DNA of 64,000 bases, taken from positions 5,401 through 69,400 of the forward strand of contig DXIP01000020.1 in assembly GCA_019112825.1 (NCBI GenBank). The letters are read 5' to 3'. This document shows, piece by piece, positions 51,314-59,939 of this stretch (positions are counted from its first letter, which is position 1; every line of letters starts with the position of its first letter). This DNA is from Alistipes excrementigallinarum (GTDB lineage Bacteria; Bacteroidota; Bacteroidia; Bacteroidales; Rikenellaceae). The position numbers and the translations under genes were made by a program. The notes under the pieces are model-generated. The model was not told where the DNA came from, ran no database searches, and saw only the letters and a program-made list of their open reading frames with translations.

Positions 51314-52561
51314 ATGGACATCACCATACCCCCGGGGCGCGTCGCAGGCGCGTTGACGCCCCCCTGTTCGAAGAGTTACGCCCAACGCGCCCTGGCCGCC
51401 TCGCTGCTGGCCGACGGGGAATCGACCCTGCACAACATCGAATTCTGCGACGACACGCGCTCGGCGCTGCACTGCATCCGCACGCTGGGTGCCGAGGTGC
51501 GGCAGACGGGCGCCGACACGCTCTCCATCCGCGGAGGCCTGGCGCCCCGCGCCAACCGGCTCCAGGTGGGCGAATCGGGCCTTGCGGCGCGTCTGTTCAC
51601 CCCCATTGCCGCCCTCGGACGCGAGCCGATGCTCATCGAGGGCACGGGGTCGCTGCTCCGCCGCCCGATGCACCCGATGACCGAGGCGCTGCGGCAGCTG
51701 GGCGCCTACGCCCGTGACAACGAGGGGCGGCTGCCCGTCGAGGTGCGGGGACCGCTCGAGGGGGGCGAGCTGGAGATTGACGGCTCGCTCTCGTCGCAGT
51801 TCGTCACCGGACTGCTGCTGGCGCTTCCCCTGGCGCACCGCGACACGACACTCCACGTGCGCCACGCCGTCTCGAAGCCCTATCTGGCGATGACCGTCTC
51901 GACGGCCGCCCGCTTCGGCGTGGAAATCAGCCACAACGACCTCGAAGAGTTCTTCATCGAGGGGGGCCAGCGCTACCGCCCGGCGGAGTTCGCCATCGAG
52001 GGCGACTGGAGCGCCGCAGCCATGATGCTGGCCATCGGCGCCACGGCCGGCGAGGTGCGTGTCGAGACCATCTCGAGCCTCTCGCAGCAGGCCGACACGG
52101 CCGTGCTGACGGCCCTCGTCCGCTCGGGGGCGGGCCTCATCGACGAGACGAAGGCCGTCACGGCGGCACAACGTCCGCTGCGCGCCTTCGAGTTCGACGC
52201 CACGCACTGCCCCGACCTCTTCCCGGCGCTGGCCGTCCTGGCCTCGGCGGCCGAGGGAGTGAGCGTCATCCGGGGCACCTCGCGCCTCGAGCACAAGGAG
52301 TGCCACCGCGCCGAGGCGCTGCGCGAGGAGTACGGCCGTCTGGGCATCGAAATCGACATCGATACCGAGGACATCATGCGCATCCGCGGCGGAGCGCTCC
52401 ACGGCGGACGGGTTTCGAGCCACGGCGACCACCGCATCGCCATGTCGCTGGCCGCCGCAGCCCTGCGCGCCGACAGTCCGGTGACCATCGAGGGAGCCGA
52501 GTGCGTCTCGAAGAGCTACCCGCTCTTCTTCGAGGAGCTCAAGCGGCTGCGCGTCCGGTGA
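51314..52561 (+). CDS. aroA: 3-phosphoshikimate 1-carboxyvinyltransferase (EPSP synthase)
   Basis: 415 residues. It joins phosphoenolpyruvate to shikimate 3-phosphate. Family blocks are less canonical than in E. coli but clear: PPCSKSYAQRALAASLLADG (substrate Lys and Ser/Arg), DDTRSALHCI, GESGLAARLFTPIAAL, SSQFVTGLLLALPL, EGDWSAAAMML and HGDHRIAMSLAAAAL. Starts 9 nt after lptB and is followed by aroC. Confidence 0.95.
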   Translation: MDITIPPGRVAGALTPPCSKSYAQRALAASLLADGESTLHNIEFCDDTRSALHCIRTLGAEVRQTGADTLSIRGGLAPRANRLQVGESGLAARLFTPIAALGREPMLIEGTGSLLRRPMHPMTEALRQLGAYARDNEGRLPVEVRGPLEGGELEIDGSLSSQFVTGLLLALPLAHRDTTLHVRHAVSKPYLAMTVSTAARFGVEISHNDLEEFFIEGGQRYRPAEFAIEGDWSAAAMMLAIGATAGEVRVETISSLSQQADTAVLTALVRSGAGLIDETKAVTAAQRPLRAFEFDATHCPDLFPALAVLASAAEGVSVIRGTSRLEHKECHRAEALREEYGRLGIEIDIDTEDIMRIRGGALHGGRVSSHGDHRIAMSLAAAALRADSPVTIEGAECVSKSYPLFFEELKRLRVR

Positions 52562-52596
52562 CATCGAAAACAACAGAAGAGAGAACCCCCATTTCC

Positions 52597-53574
52597 ATGA
52601 ATACCTTCGGCAGAAACTTCCGACTCTCGCTCTGGGGCGAATCCCACGGCAGCCTGCTCGGCATCACGCTCGACGGCGTGCCGGCAGGCATTCCGCTCTC
52701 GGCCGAGGAGTTCGAGGCGGACCTGGCACGGCGCCGCTCGGGCGCCGCGGGGACCACGCCCCGCCGCGAAAAGGACACCCCGCGCATCGTCTCGGGGCTC
52801 TACCGCGGCCATACGACCGGGGCGCCGCTCACGCTGCTGTTCGACAATACGGACACCCGCTCGGCGGACTACCCCGCCGCCGGTTCGCGCTTCCGACCCT
52901 CGCACGCCGACCGCACGGCGTGGGTCAAGTACCACGGCTACAACGACCCGCGCGGCGGAGGCCACTTCTCGGGGCGGCTCACGCTGCCGCTCGTTGCCGC
53001 GGGGGTCGTAGCCAAGCGGATGCTGCCCGGCGAGGTGCGCTTCGAGACGCGGCTGGCCGAGATGGGCGGATGCGACGACGCCTCCCGCTTCGAGGAGCTG
53101 CTGCGCAACGCCGCCGCCGAGGGCGATTCGCTGGGCGGTGTGGTTGCCTGCCGCGTGCGGGGCGTTCCAGCCGGCTACGGCGAGCCCTTTTTCGACACGG
53201 TCGAAGGGGTGGCCGCCCACCTGCTCTTCGCCATCCCCGGCGTCAAGGGGGTGGAGTTCGGCAGCGGCTTCGCCGCGGCGCGCAGCTGCGGCTCCGCCAA
53301 CAACGACCTGCTGCTCGACGCCGAGGGACACACCGCGACGAACCATGCGGGAGGCATCGACGGCGGCATCACCAACGGCAACGACCTCGTGGTGCGCGTT
53401 GCCTTCAAACCCACGCCGAGCATCGCCCGCGAACAATTCACCTACGACCCCGCAACGGGGACTCGGCGGGCGCTGCGCATCGGCGGCCGCCACGACCTCT
53501 GCATTGCATTGAGGGGCGCCGTGGTGGTCGAGGCCGCGCTGGCCATCATTCTTGCCGACCTGCTCCACCCATGA
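52597..53574 (+). CDS. aroC: Chorismate synthase
   Basis: 325 residues from the ATG at 52597, a little short of the usual 350-400. It makes chorismate with reduced FMN. It has the signature GESHGSLLGITLDGVPAGIPL, RRSGAAGTTPRREKD and HADRTAWVKYHGYNDPRGGGHFSGRLTLPL. The last is the HFSGR variant of the usual GRSSARET block, seen mainly in clostridia-type enzymes. NAGGIDGGITNGNDLV and the C-terminal RHDLCIALRGAVVVEAALA are clear. Overlaps prmC by 4 nt. Confidence 0.95.
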   Translation: MNTFGRNFRLSLWGESHGSLLGITLDGVPAGIPLSAEEFEADLARRRSGAAGTTPRREKDTPRIVSGLYRGHTTGAPLTLLFDNTDTRSADYPAAGSRFRPSHADRTAWVKYHGYNDPRGGGHFSGRLTLPLVAAGVVAKRMLPGEVRFETRLAEMGGCDDASRFEELLRNAAAEGDSLGGVVACRVRGVPAGYGEPFFDTVEGVAAHLLFAIPGVKGVEFGSGFAAARSCGSANNDLLLDAEGHTATNHAGGIDGGITNGNDLVVRVAFKPTPSIAREQFTYDPATGTRRALRIGGRHDLCIALRGAVVVEAALAIILADLLHP

Positions 53575-54503
53575 CCACCCGCCACGATATCATCCGCCGC
53601 ATCACCGAGGCGCTCACCCCCCTCTACGGGCACGACGAGGCGCGCAGCATCGCACTGCTCACGGCCGCCGGGCTGGGCGGCGTGAGCCGCACGCAGCTGC
53701 TGGCCGACCCCGGGGCGGAGCTCGAGCTTGAGGGGCTCGACGACGTCATCGCACGGCTTGCGGCGGGACGCCCCGTGCAGTACGAGCTGGGCGAGGCGGA
53801 GTTCTGCGGCATGAGCTTCAAGGTGCGCGAGGGGGTGCTCATCCCCCGCCCCGAAACCGAGGAGCTGGTGGAGTGGGTCACAAGTGAGCACCCGACGGCC
53901 CGCCGGCTGCTCGACGTGGGGACGGGCAGCGGCTGCATCGCCATCGCCCTCAAGCGGCGGCTTCCCCGCGCCGAGGTGGCGGCGGCCGACATCGCCGACG
54001 AGGCGCTGGCCGTGGCGGCCGAGAACAGCCGCCGCCTCGAAGCGCCCATCGAGCTGCGCCGCGCCGATGCGCTCGACAATCTGGCGGAGTGCTTCGCCGG
54101 GACGTTCGACGTCATTGTCTCCAATCCCCCCTACGTTCCCCGGAGCGACGCCGCGGCGATGCATCCCAACGTGCGCGACTACGAACCCCCCGGAGCGCTC
54201 TTCGTCCCCGACGACGACCCGCTGCTCTTCTACCGCGCCATCGCACGGCAGGCGCGCCGCATGCTCGCCCCGGACGGAGGGCTCTACTTCGAAATCTACG
54301 AACGGGCCGGCGAGGCGATGCACCGCATGCTCCTCGAGGAGGGCTACGCCGAGGTGCGCATCCGCCGCGACCTCTTCGGGCGGGAGCGCATGGCTTCAGC
54401 CCGGCTTGCGGCGCCGCAAGCCGAAGCCGCCCCCGAAACCGGGAGCGACCTCCGCACCGCAGCGGGCGGAACGACCAACCCGACCCCAAACGAGCAACGA
54501 TGA
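53571..54503 (+). CDS. prmC: Peptide chain release factor N5-glutamine methyltransferase
   Basis: 310 residues from the ATG at 53571, overlapping the aroC stop (ATGA). It methylates the Gln of the GGQ motif in release factors. N-terminal helical domain, then SAM domain with IPRPETEELVEW, LLDVGTGSGCIAIAL and the catalytic VSNPPYVP. The C-terminal ~35 residues are Ala-rich low complexity. Overlaps recX by 4 nt. Confidence 0.94.
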   Translation: MTTRHDIIRRITEALTPLYGHDEARSIALLTAAGLGGVSRTQLLADPGAELELEGLDDVIARLAAGRPVQYELGEAEFCGMSFKVREGVLIPRPETEELVEWVTSEHPTARRLLDVGTGSGCIAIALKRRLPRAEVAAADIADEALAVAAENSRRLEAPIELRRADALDNLAECFAGTFDVIVSNPPYVPRSDAAAMHPNVRDYEPPGALFVPDDDPLLFYRAIARQARRMLAPDGGLYFEIYERAGEAMHRMLLEEGYAEVRIRRDLFGRERMASARLAAPQAEAAPETGSDLRTAAGGTTNPTPNEQR

Positions 54504-55045
54504 AACAACCGCGAACTTCAACCCCCGAAGGCAGCGCAGCGGCTGCGCCCCGCACCCCGCGTACAAAGAGCCCCGACGAGGCGCTCGCCGCGCTCATGCG
54601 GCTCTGCGCCCGTGCCGAGCGCTCGACGGGCGACGCGCTGCGGCTCATGCAGCGCTGGGGGTTGTCGGAGGGCGACCGGCAGCAGGTGCTGCAGCGGCTC
54701 GTACGCGACCGCTTCATCGACGACGCCCGCTATGCCGAGGCCTTCGTGCGCGACAAGCTGCGGCTGAGCGGCTGGGGCGAATACAAAATCCGGGCGGCAC
54801 TGCTCCGCAAGGGCATCGCACGCGCGACAATCGACGCCGCACTGTGCCAGACCGACCGCGAGGCAATGGGCCGGCGGCTCGAGGAGCAGCTGCGCCGCAA
54901 GATGCGGAGCCTGAAGGGCGGAACCCCCTTCGAGCGGCGGAACAAGCTGCTGCGCTACGGCCTCTCGCTCGGATACGACTACGAAACGGTGGGCGACCTG
55001 GTCGCCACACTCATCAAAGAGAACGACGAATGCGATATCTTCTGA
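54500..55045 (+). CDS. recX: RecX-family regulator of RecA
   Basis: 181 residues from the ATG at 54500. RecX binds RecA filaments and limits recombination. The RecX core starts near residue 25 (DEALAALMRLCARAERST), with RFIDDARYAEAFVRDKLRLSGWGEYKIRAALLRKGI. The first ~22 residues are a low-complexity extension. It overlaps the following peptidase gene by 16 nt. Confidence 0.9.
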   Translation: MKQPRTSTPEGSAAAAPRTPRTKSPDEALAALMRLCARAERSTGDALRLMQRWGLSEGDRQQVLQRLVRDRFIDDARYAEAFVRDKLRLSGWGEYKIRAALLRKGIARATIDAALCQTDREAMGRRLEEQLRRKMRSLKGGTPFERRNKLLRYGLSLGYDYETVGDLVATLIKENDECDIF

Positions 55046-56754
55046 CCCTGATGCTCCTTGCGGCGGGCTGCACGACTGCCCTCGCACGCGAGGATTCGAC
55101 CCGATACCTCTACCCCGTCCGGCAGGTCTCCGGGCTCTATTCGGCCAACTTCGGCGAGCTGCGCCCGGGCCACTTCCACGGCGGCGTCGACATCAAGACC
55201 GACGGTGCGGTGGGCAAGGAGCTCGTCGCCGTGGGCGACGGCTACATCTCGCGCCTCTCGGTGGCGCCGGGCGGCTACGGACGCGCCCTCTACATCACGC
55301 TCCGCGACGGACATACGGCCGTCTACGGCCATATCCTGCGCTTCCGCGACGACCTGGAGCAGCGCGTCGACGCCGAGCGGCGCCGCACGCGCAGCAACAG
55401 CGTCAACCTGTGGTTTCGGCCCGGCGAGTTCCCCGTCGCACAGGGCGACGTGGTGGCCCGCTCGGGCAACAGCGGCTCGTCGTTCGGGCCGCACCTCCAC
55501 TTCGAAATACGGGAGACGGCCACACAACGCACGCTCAACACCGTCCGCATGGGCATCATCCGCCCCAAGGACCACATCGCACCGCTTATGCTGGGGCTCC
55601 GCTACGCCGAGGTCGACACACTCGAAGGCATTCCGGTCCACGGACCGCTGCGCAGTTTCGAGCTGAAGAAGACGGCCGAAGGGCGCTACCGCACGGAGGC
55701 CGGGAGCATCGAGGTGGGTCCGCGCGGCTACTTCGTCATCGAGGCGTCGGACCGCCGCGACGGCGTCTACAACCGGTTCGGGCTCTACCGCGTGAGCCTC
55801 TATGTCGACGGCCGGCACTGCTTCGAGTACCGCATGGACGGCTTCACGTTCGACCGCTCGCGCAGCTGCGACGCCGTCTCCTGCTACCCGCTCCAGGTGG
55901 GCGCCCGCACCGAGGTCATTCGTCTGGCGCAGCTCGAAGGGGCCCCCGCCGAGTTCTACCCCACGCTGCGGGAGCGCGGCCTGGTCCGCACGGCACCGGG
56001 CGAGAGCCGCCACATCCGTATCGAGGCCGAAGACGACTGCGGCAACTGCTCGACGCTCGAGTTCGACATCCGCGGCGGCGAGACACGCCTCCAGCCCCGG
56101 CGCGATTCGGCGGCCGTCGCCCTGCGGCGCGACCGCGACGCACTGCTGCGCATCGGCGACGAGGCGACACTCCGCATCCCGGCCGGAGCGCTTCACGAAT
56201 CGCTCTTCGCCCGCCCCAAGCGGCACGACAACCCCTCGGCCCACGCCACGGGCGTCGAGGTGCTCACCCCCGCCTACCGGTTTCTGGACCTCACAACGCC
56301 GCTGGCCTCGGCCGTGACCCTCTCGCTGCAGCTCTTCGTCCCGGAAGAGATGGGCCGCCACGTCACGCTGGCCGGCATCAACCGCCGCGGACAGCTCGTC
56401 TGGCTGGGCGGCTCCTACGCCGACGGACGGCTGACGGCACGCATCCGCACCTCGGGCGACTGGCTCGCCGTAGCCGACACGCTGCCCCCGACCATACGCC
56501 CGCTCTTCGAATCGGGCGCCGACCTTGCACGCAAGGGGGCCCTCCGCTTCCGGCTGGGCGACAACTTCTCGGGCATCGCCTCCTGCGACCTCTACGTCGA
56601 CGGCGAGTGGACCCCCTGCGAACGCTACCCGATGCAGGGCACCCTCGAATACCACTTCCCCAAGGGGCCGGACGGCTCGACGCACCGCCTGCTGCTCGTC
56701 GTCCGCGACGGCTGCGGCAACGAGAGCCGCTGGGAGGGAAGCTTCCGCCGCTGA
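55030..56754 (+). CDS. M23-family metallopeptidase (LytM domain)
   Basis: 574 residues from the ATG at 55030. Signal peptide (MRYLLTLMLLAAGC..ALA); a weak lipobox AAGC (Cys14) means it could be a lipoprotein. The LytM domain (~20-165) has HFHGGVDIKTD and GPHLHFEIR, the zinc HxxxD and HxH ligands, so it looks catalytically competent for peptidoglycan hydrolysis. The remaining ~400 residues are beta-rich with FRVSLYVDG-like YRVSLYVDGRHCFEYRMDG and GVYNRFGLYRVSLY, perhaps Ig-like domains. Last gene of the lptB operon. Confidence 0.9.
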   Translation: MRYLLTLMLLAAGCTTALAREDSTRYLYPVRQVSGLYSANFGELRPGHFHGGVDIKTDGAVGKELVAVGDGYISRLSVAPGGYGRALYITLRDGHTAVYGHILRFRDDLEQRVDAERRRTRSNSVNLWFRPGEFPVAQGDVVARSGNSGSSFGPHLHFEIRETATQRTLNTVRMGIIRPKDHIAPLMLGLRYAEVDTLEGIPVHGPLRSFELKKTAEGRYRTEAGSIEVGPRGYFVIEASDRRDGVYNRFGLYRVSLYVDGRHCFEYRMDGFTFDRSRSCDAVSCYPLQVGARTEVIRLAQLEGAPAEFYPTLRERGLVRTAPGESRHIRIEAEDDCGNCSTLEFDIRGGETRLQPRRDSAAVALRRDRDALLRIGDEATLRIPAGALHESLFARPKRHDNPSAHATGVEVLTPAYRFLDLTTPLASAVTLSLQLFVPEEMGRHVTLAGINRRGQLVWLGGSYADGRLTARIRTSGDWLAVADTLPPTIRPLFESGADLARKGALRFRLGDNFSGIASCDLYVDGEWTPCERYPMQGTLEYHFPKGPDGSTHRLLLVVRDGCGNESRWEGSFRR

Positions 56755-56866
56755 CCCGGCGGACGGCACCGCGGCGGCCCACGGAGCAAGAGCAGATGCC
56801 CCACTCCACGCGATTCCACGCGCAAGGCCGGCATCCCCGCCGCTCAACACATCACAGAGGGAGAAC

Positions 56867-56907
56867 AGAAGAGCCCGCTTTCCTTTCGGAAGCGGGCTCT
56901 TCTTCGT
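56867..56907 (+). terminator. Terminator of the lptB-M23 operon
   Basis: AGAAGAGCCCGCTT (56867-56880) pairs perfectly over 14 bp with AAGCGGGCTCTTCT (56890-56903), followed by TCGTCTT. Confidence 0.85.
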
Positions 56908-57032
56908 CTTATTGATTTTATAAAATTTTTAATAAATAAGGGTTGACTTGACCCCAACCGATGCGGGTCAGACGACCGGCTGGCAGATAAACGGATACGG
57001 AACAAACTGCACACGAACGTTCACCGGAGAGG

Positions 57033-57652
57033 TTACAGCCCGAACCAGTGGTCGGCGCCGAGCATGCCCGCAGCCTGCAGGAAGAGAATCAGCGGCAGAT
57101 AATCCTTCAACTTGACGCGCAGAATCTTCAGACTCTGCTGAATACGGTAGTCAACCGTCTTGGCCGAGATGCCCAGCTCCTCGGCTATCTCCTTGTAGGT
57201 GCGGTTTTCGAAACAGTTCATTTCAAACGCCTCACGATAGGGTTCGGGCAGCTCCTCGACCGCCCGGCGGATGTTCTGGCGCAGCTCCTCGAGCTGGTAG
57301 ATGTCGGGAACGCCGAAGGGCTCGGCCACATCGACCCGCAGGTCGCTCAAACGGTTGCTGCGCAGGGCCTCACGGCTCAGATAGGTCAGACAGCGGTTCT
57401 TGGCCGAGGTGAAGAGATAGTGCGACAGGACCCCCCCCGAATCTGAAGCTCGGAACGGTTCTCCCACAACCAAAGCATCAGGTCCTGAACGATGTTTTCC
57501 GCCACCTCGGTCTGCTTGACATACAGGTTCGCAAAGGCACACAGCGAGGTGTAATACCGCGTGAAAATCTCGTCGAAAGCCTGCCGCTCCCCCTCCAACA
57601 GTCGGGTCAGCAGTTCCGATTCGGAAATCCGTTCCTTTTGAGCATGATTCAA
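57033..57652 (-). pseudogene. ECF sigma factor split by a G8 tract (frameshifted or phase-variable)
   Basis: Region 2 lies in one frame (MNHAQKERISESELLTRLLE.., to LWENRSELQIR) and region 4 in another (LSHYLFTSAKNRC.., to the end at 57033). The frames meet at eight C on the plus strand (57431-57438), i.e. eight G in the coding strand. Nine G, or six G, would restore one frame of ~205-206 residues; six G matches the usual spacing of the family between LQI and SYL. The start is a TTG at 57652, preferred because no ATG lies at the right place. The hydrophobic C-terminus (LPLILFLQAAGML) is typical of Bacteroidetes ECF sigma factors. It points away from fecR. Confidence 0.85.
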
Positions 57653-58065
57653 AATTAGTAAATAAATCGGAACTCCAACTCTTTGGGGAGCATGTCTCAG
57701 GAAAAAACGACAAAAAAAGTCACGATGGAGCCAGTGCATACCCAAAGCAGACATCATACACCCCGTTTTTAACCAATTAAGGTGAAAGATGAGCCAATCA
57801 AGTACCAATACGTCCACCCGAAACTGCTTACGTATCGAAAGCCACGAAGGCTCCGTCCTGAAATCCGCGCCGCTGCAAACGAACTCCGGGCGTCAATCCG
57901 AAGGCATCAACCCGAAAAGCTGCGCCACCCGGCAGCTCAACGGGCCATGCCATTCCGAAAAACAACCTTTGACATCCGGAAAAGACCAACTGCAAGCCGG
58001 AGATAAAAAAATTTTACAAAACAATGAAAAAAAGTCGTCGTTTCGTTTAGGAACTCGCCCCGCAA
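57653..58065. other. Divergent sigma/fecR spacer, 413 nt
   Basis: Contains the sigma-side TAATTTTG box (57650-57657, overlapping the TTG start), AT-rich patches, and a 95-codon plus-strand frame (57789-58076) that overlaps fecR, ends at 58076 and shows no family features. I see no real gene here. Confidence 0.45.
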
Positions 58066-59103
58066 ATGAGTCATAATAACAAAACCCAAACTATGGACCT
58101 TACTGAAATCGAACCTCTGCTCGTCCGTTACTTCAACAACGAGCTTTCGTCGGCCGAGGCCGAAAAGGTCGCGGCATGGATTGCCGGGAGCGAGGAGCAC
58201 CGCAAGACGGCAGAGCACCTCTATTATATTAACCTGGCGGCCGAAGCCGAGCGCCTGCACCGGGAGATTGACCCCGCCGAGGCGCTGCGCAAGGTGCACC
58301 GCCGCATCCGGAGCGACCGTTGGCACCGGACGTTCCACCGTCTGGAGCGCATAGCTGCCGTACTGCTGCTCCCCTTCATCGTACTCTCGCTGCTCCTGGC
58401 CTCGAAAATCACCGAAAAGAACAACAGCATGGTCGAGATTCGCTCGACCACGGGCATGATAAGCGCCGTGACGCTGCCCGACAACTCGCGCGTCTGGCTC
58501 AATTCCAATTCGAAACTCATCTATCCCACCCGCTTCAGCGGCAAGGAGCGCCGCGTGAAGCTCTGCGGCGAGGGCTACTTCGAGGTGACGAAGGACACCA
58601 AGCACAAGTTCGTCGTCGAGGCCCGTTCGACCGAAATCGAGGTCTACGGCACGGAGTTCAACGTCGAGGCCTACAACGACGAGTACATCCGCGCCACGCT
58701 GGTCAAGGGAAGCATCGGCATGAAGTACGACGACTCGCGCCACATGCGCCAGCTCGTGCGGCTGGTTCCCGACCAGTTCGTCATCTACAACTCGCGCACC
58801 GGCGCCATCTACCTCGACCAAGCCAACATCGCCAGCAGCACCTCGTGGAAAGAGGGTAAAATCGTGCTCGACAACACGCCGCTCAACGACGCGCTGCGCA
58901 TGATTGGCAACAAGTACAACGTTTCGTTCGACATCAAGGACCAGAAGCTGCTGGGCAACACCTTTACGGGAACCTTCTCCAACCAGAGCCTCGACGTCAT
59001 CCTGCGCTACTTCACCATCTCCTCGAAGCTCCGCTTCCACCAAATCGGACTTGAGGACGGGAACCGCGAAACCGACGGGCGGGCCATCTTCGAAGTATAC
59101 TGA
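58066..59103 (+). CDS. FecR-family anti-sigma factor
   Basis: 345 residues; an in-frame ATG at 58093 (MDLTEIEPLLVRYFNNELS) is an alternative start. N-terminal cytosolic anti-sigma domain (to ~90, with EAEKVAAWIAGSEEHR), one membrane segment (~93-113), and a periplasmic FecR domain: VTLPDNSRVWLNSNSKLIYPTRF, RRVKLCGEGYFEVTKDTKHKFVVEA, STEIEVYGTEFNVEAY, then the STN-like PLNDALRMIGNKYNVSFDIKD. Such proteins sense a TonB receptor and hold an ECF sigma inactive. Normally susC and susD follow; here only a stub does. Confidence 0.92.
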   Translation: MSHNNKTQTMDLTEIEPLLVRYFNNELSSAEAEKVAAWIAGSEEHRKTAEHLYYINLAAEAERLHREIDPAEALRKVHRRIRSDRWHRTFHRLERIAAVLLLPFIVLSLLLASKITEKNNSMVEIRSTTGMISAVTLPDNSRVWLNSNSKLIYPTRFSGKERRVKLCGEGYFEVTKDTKHKFVVEARSTEIEVYGTEFNVEAYNDEYIRATLVKGSIGMKYDDSRHMRQLVRLVPDQFVIYNSRTGAIYLDQANIASSTSWKEGKIVLDNTPLNDALRMIGNKYNVSFDIKDQKLLGNTFTGTFSNQSLDVILRYFTISSKLRFHQIGLEDGNRETDGRAIFEVY

Positions 59104-59296
59104 AATATCTGAATATAAATAGATTACATCAAACCGAAAACAAACCAAAACCTCACCCAGAACCATGAAACAGACTTAGCCCGACCCGAAAAAACACAAG
59201 CGGAAGGACCTGCCCGTCCCCCCGCCTGTCGAATCGCCAAGACCATCCGGTCCCCCTGTGGACCGGACTAACCCTAAAATCAATTCTTACAAACTT

Positions 59297-59338
59297 ATGA
59301 AAAATCTCTGGAATATCCGCCGAATTGCAGCAGATTAA
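59297..59338 (+). pseudogene. 5' stub of a SusC/TonB-dependent receptor
   Basis: ATG followed by 12 codons and TAA: MKNLWNIRRIAAD. This resembles the cytosolic start of Bacteroidetes SusC-like receptors, and the position (194 nt after fecR) is where susC normally lies. The signal peptide and all receptor sequence are missing. The break falls just after GCAGCA, where AT-rich foreign DNA begins. Assignment is inference from 13 residues and context. Confidence 0.5.
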
Positions 59339-59438
59339 CGCAACAGGATTTGATAATTAGGGAGTTAGAAGAAAAACGCAGAAGTTGGGCAGACAATTGA
59401 AAACCGTCTTAAAGCAGATTAAAGCAAAAGAACGGTTT
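59330..59438. repeat. Direct and inverted repeats at the scar junction
   Basis: GCAGATTAACGCAA (59330-59343) recurs as GCAGATTAAAGCAA (59414-59427), 13 of 14 identical. The second copy lies inside an inverted repeat AAACCGTCTT/AAGAACGGTTT (59401-59410 with 59428-59438). A third GCAGATTTAA is at 59463. These may be integrase core or arm sites. Confidence 0.5.
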
Positions 59439-59537
59439 CCTAATCATTACCCGATGAAAGTGCAGATTTAACAGTCCTCGTTTCATTTTGCGGCGTTCTG
59501 CGCAGCTTTGCTTATCAATAGGTAACTCGTTGATTTA

Positions 59538-59545
59538 TAGTTTTG
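59538..59545 (+). promoter_or_regulatory. -7 box for the integrase stub
   Basis: TAGTTTTG on the plus strand, 19 nt before the integrase ATG at 59565, in AT-rich DNA unlike the host spacers. Confidence 0.45.
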
Positions 59546-59564
59546 CAACCAAAAAGAAACGAAT

Positions 59565-59624
59565 ATGGCAAGAAGCACATTCAAGGTGCTGTTCTACGTG
59601 AACGGCAGTAAGGAAAAGAACGGC
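59565..59624 (+). pseudogene. 5' stub of a mobile-element tyrosine recombinase
   Basis: The first ~20 codons read MARSTFKVLFYVNG, then SKEKNG, the usual start of Bacteroidetes tyrosine recombinases (Arm-DNA-bind domain) of conjugative and mobilisable transposons. After KNG the sequence no longer matches any integrase. The frame happens to stay open for 106 more codons into the GH3-family glycosidase gene, so the stub might even be translated as an N-terminal fusion; a real function is unlikely. Confidence 0.7.
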
Positions 59625-59939
59625 TCCAGCTGCCGACGACGCACTTTCGTCACAACGTACGCCTTCACGAAGGGCGTGCGCACCGACCGGCAGCAATCCT
59701 CCCCGCGAGGTCAGCCGACATGCAGGTCCCGCAGCCATGATAAGACCGTCCAAGGCTTCGGTCAAGCCCGCCAGCAGGTGGGTCCGGCGAAGGGGGCCTC
59801 GACGACCGGCTGCAAAACACCCGTGGTGAGGGATATTTATAAATTGGGGAGCAGCAGGCCGGGAGGTCCCCCGTCCGGTTTCAGGACGCGGCGGACGGCA
59901 CCGTGGAACGATTCGAAACAAAACAGAGATACCCGAACG

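Larger units (their letters stand above)
59104..59939. other. Scar region between fecR and the GH3 glycosidase, 836 nt
   Basis: Holds a SusC-like 5' stub (59297-59338), then AT-rich DNA with GCAGATTAA repeats (59330-59343 and 59414-59427) and an inverted repeat (59401-59438), then an integrase 5' stub (59565-59624) and ~315 nt of GC-rich DNA with no recognisable gene. The contrast in base composition marks foreign DNA from about 59330 to 59625. Confidence 0.75.

Noticed and set aside
53884..55029. N-terminal extension of the M23 peptidase through prmC/recX
   Set aside because: It is a shadow of those genes in another frame; the signal peptide begins at 55030.
57789..58076. 95-codon plus-strand frame before fecR
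   Set aside because: Overlaps the fecR start, has no recognisable domain and is probably leader sequence.
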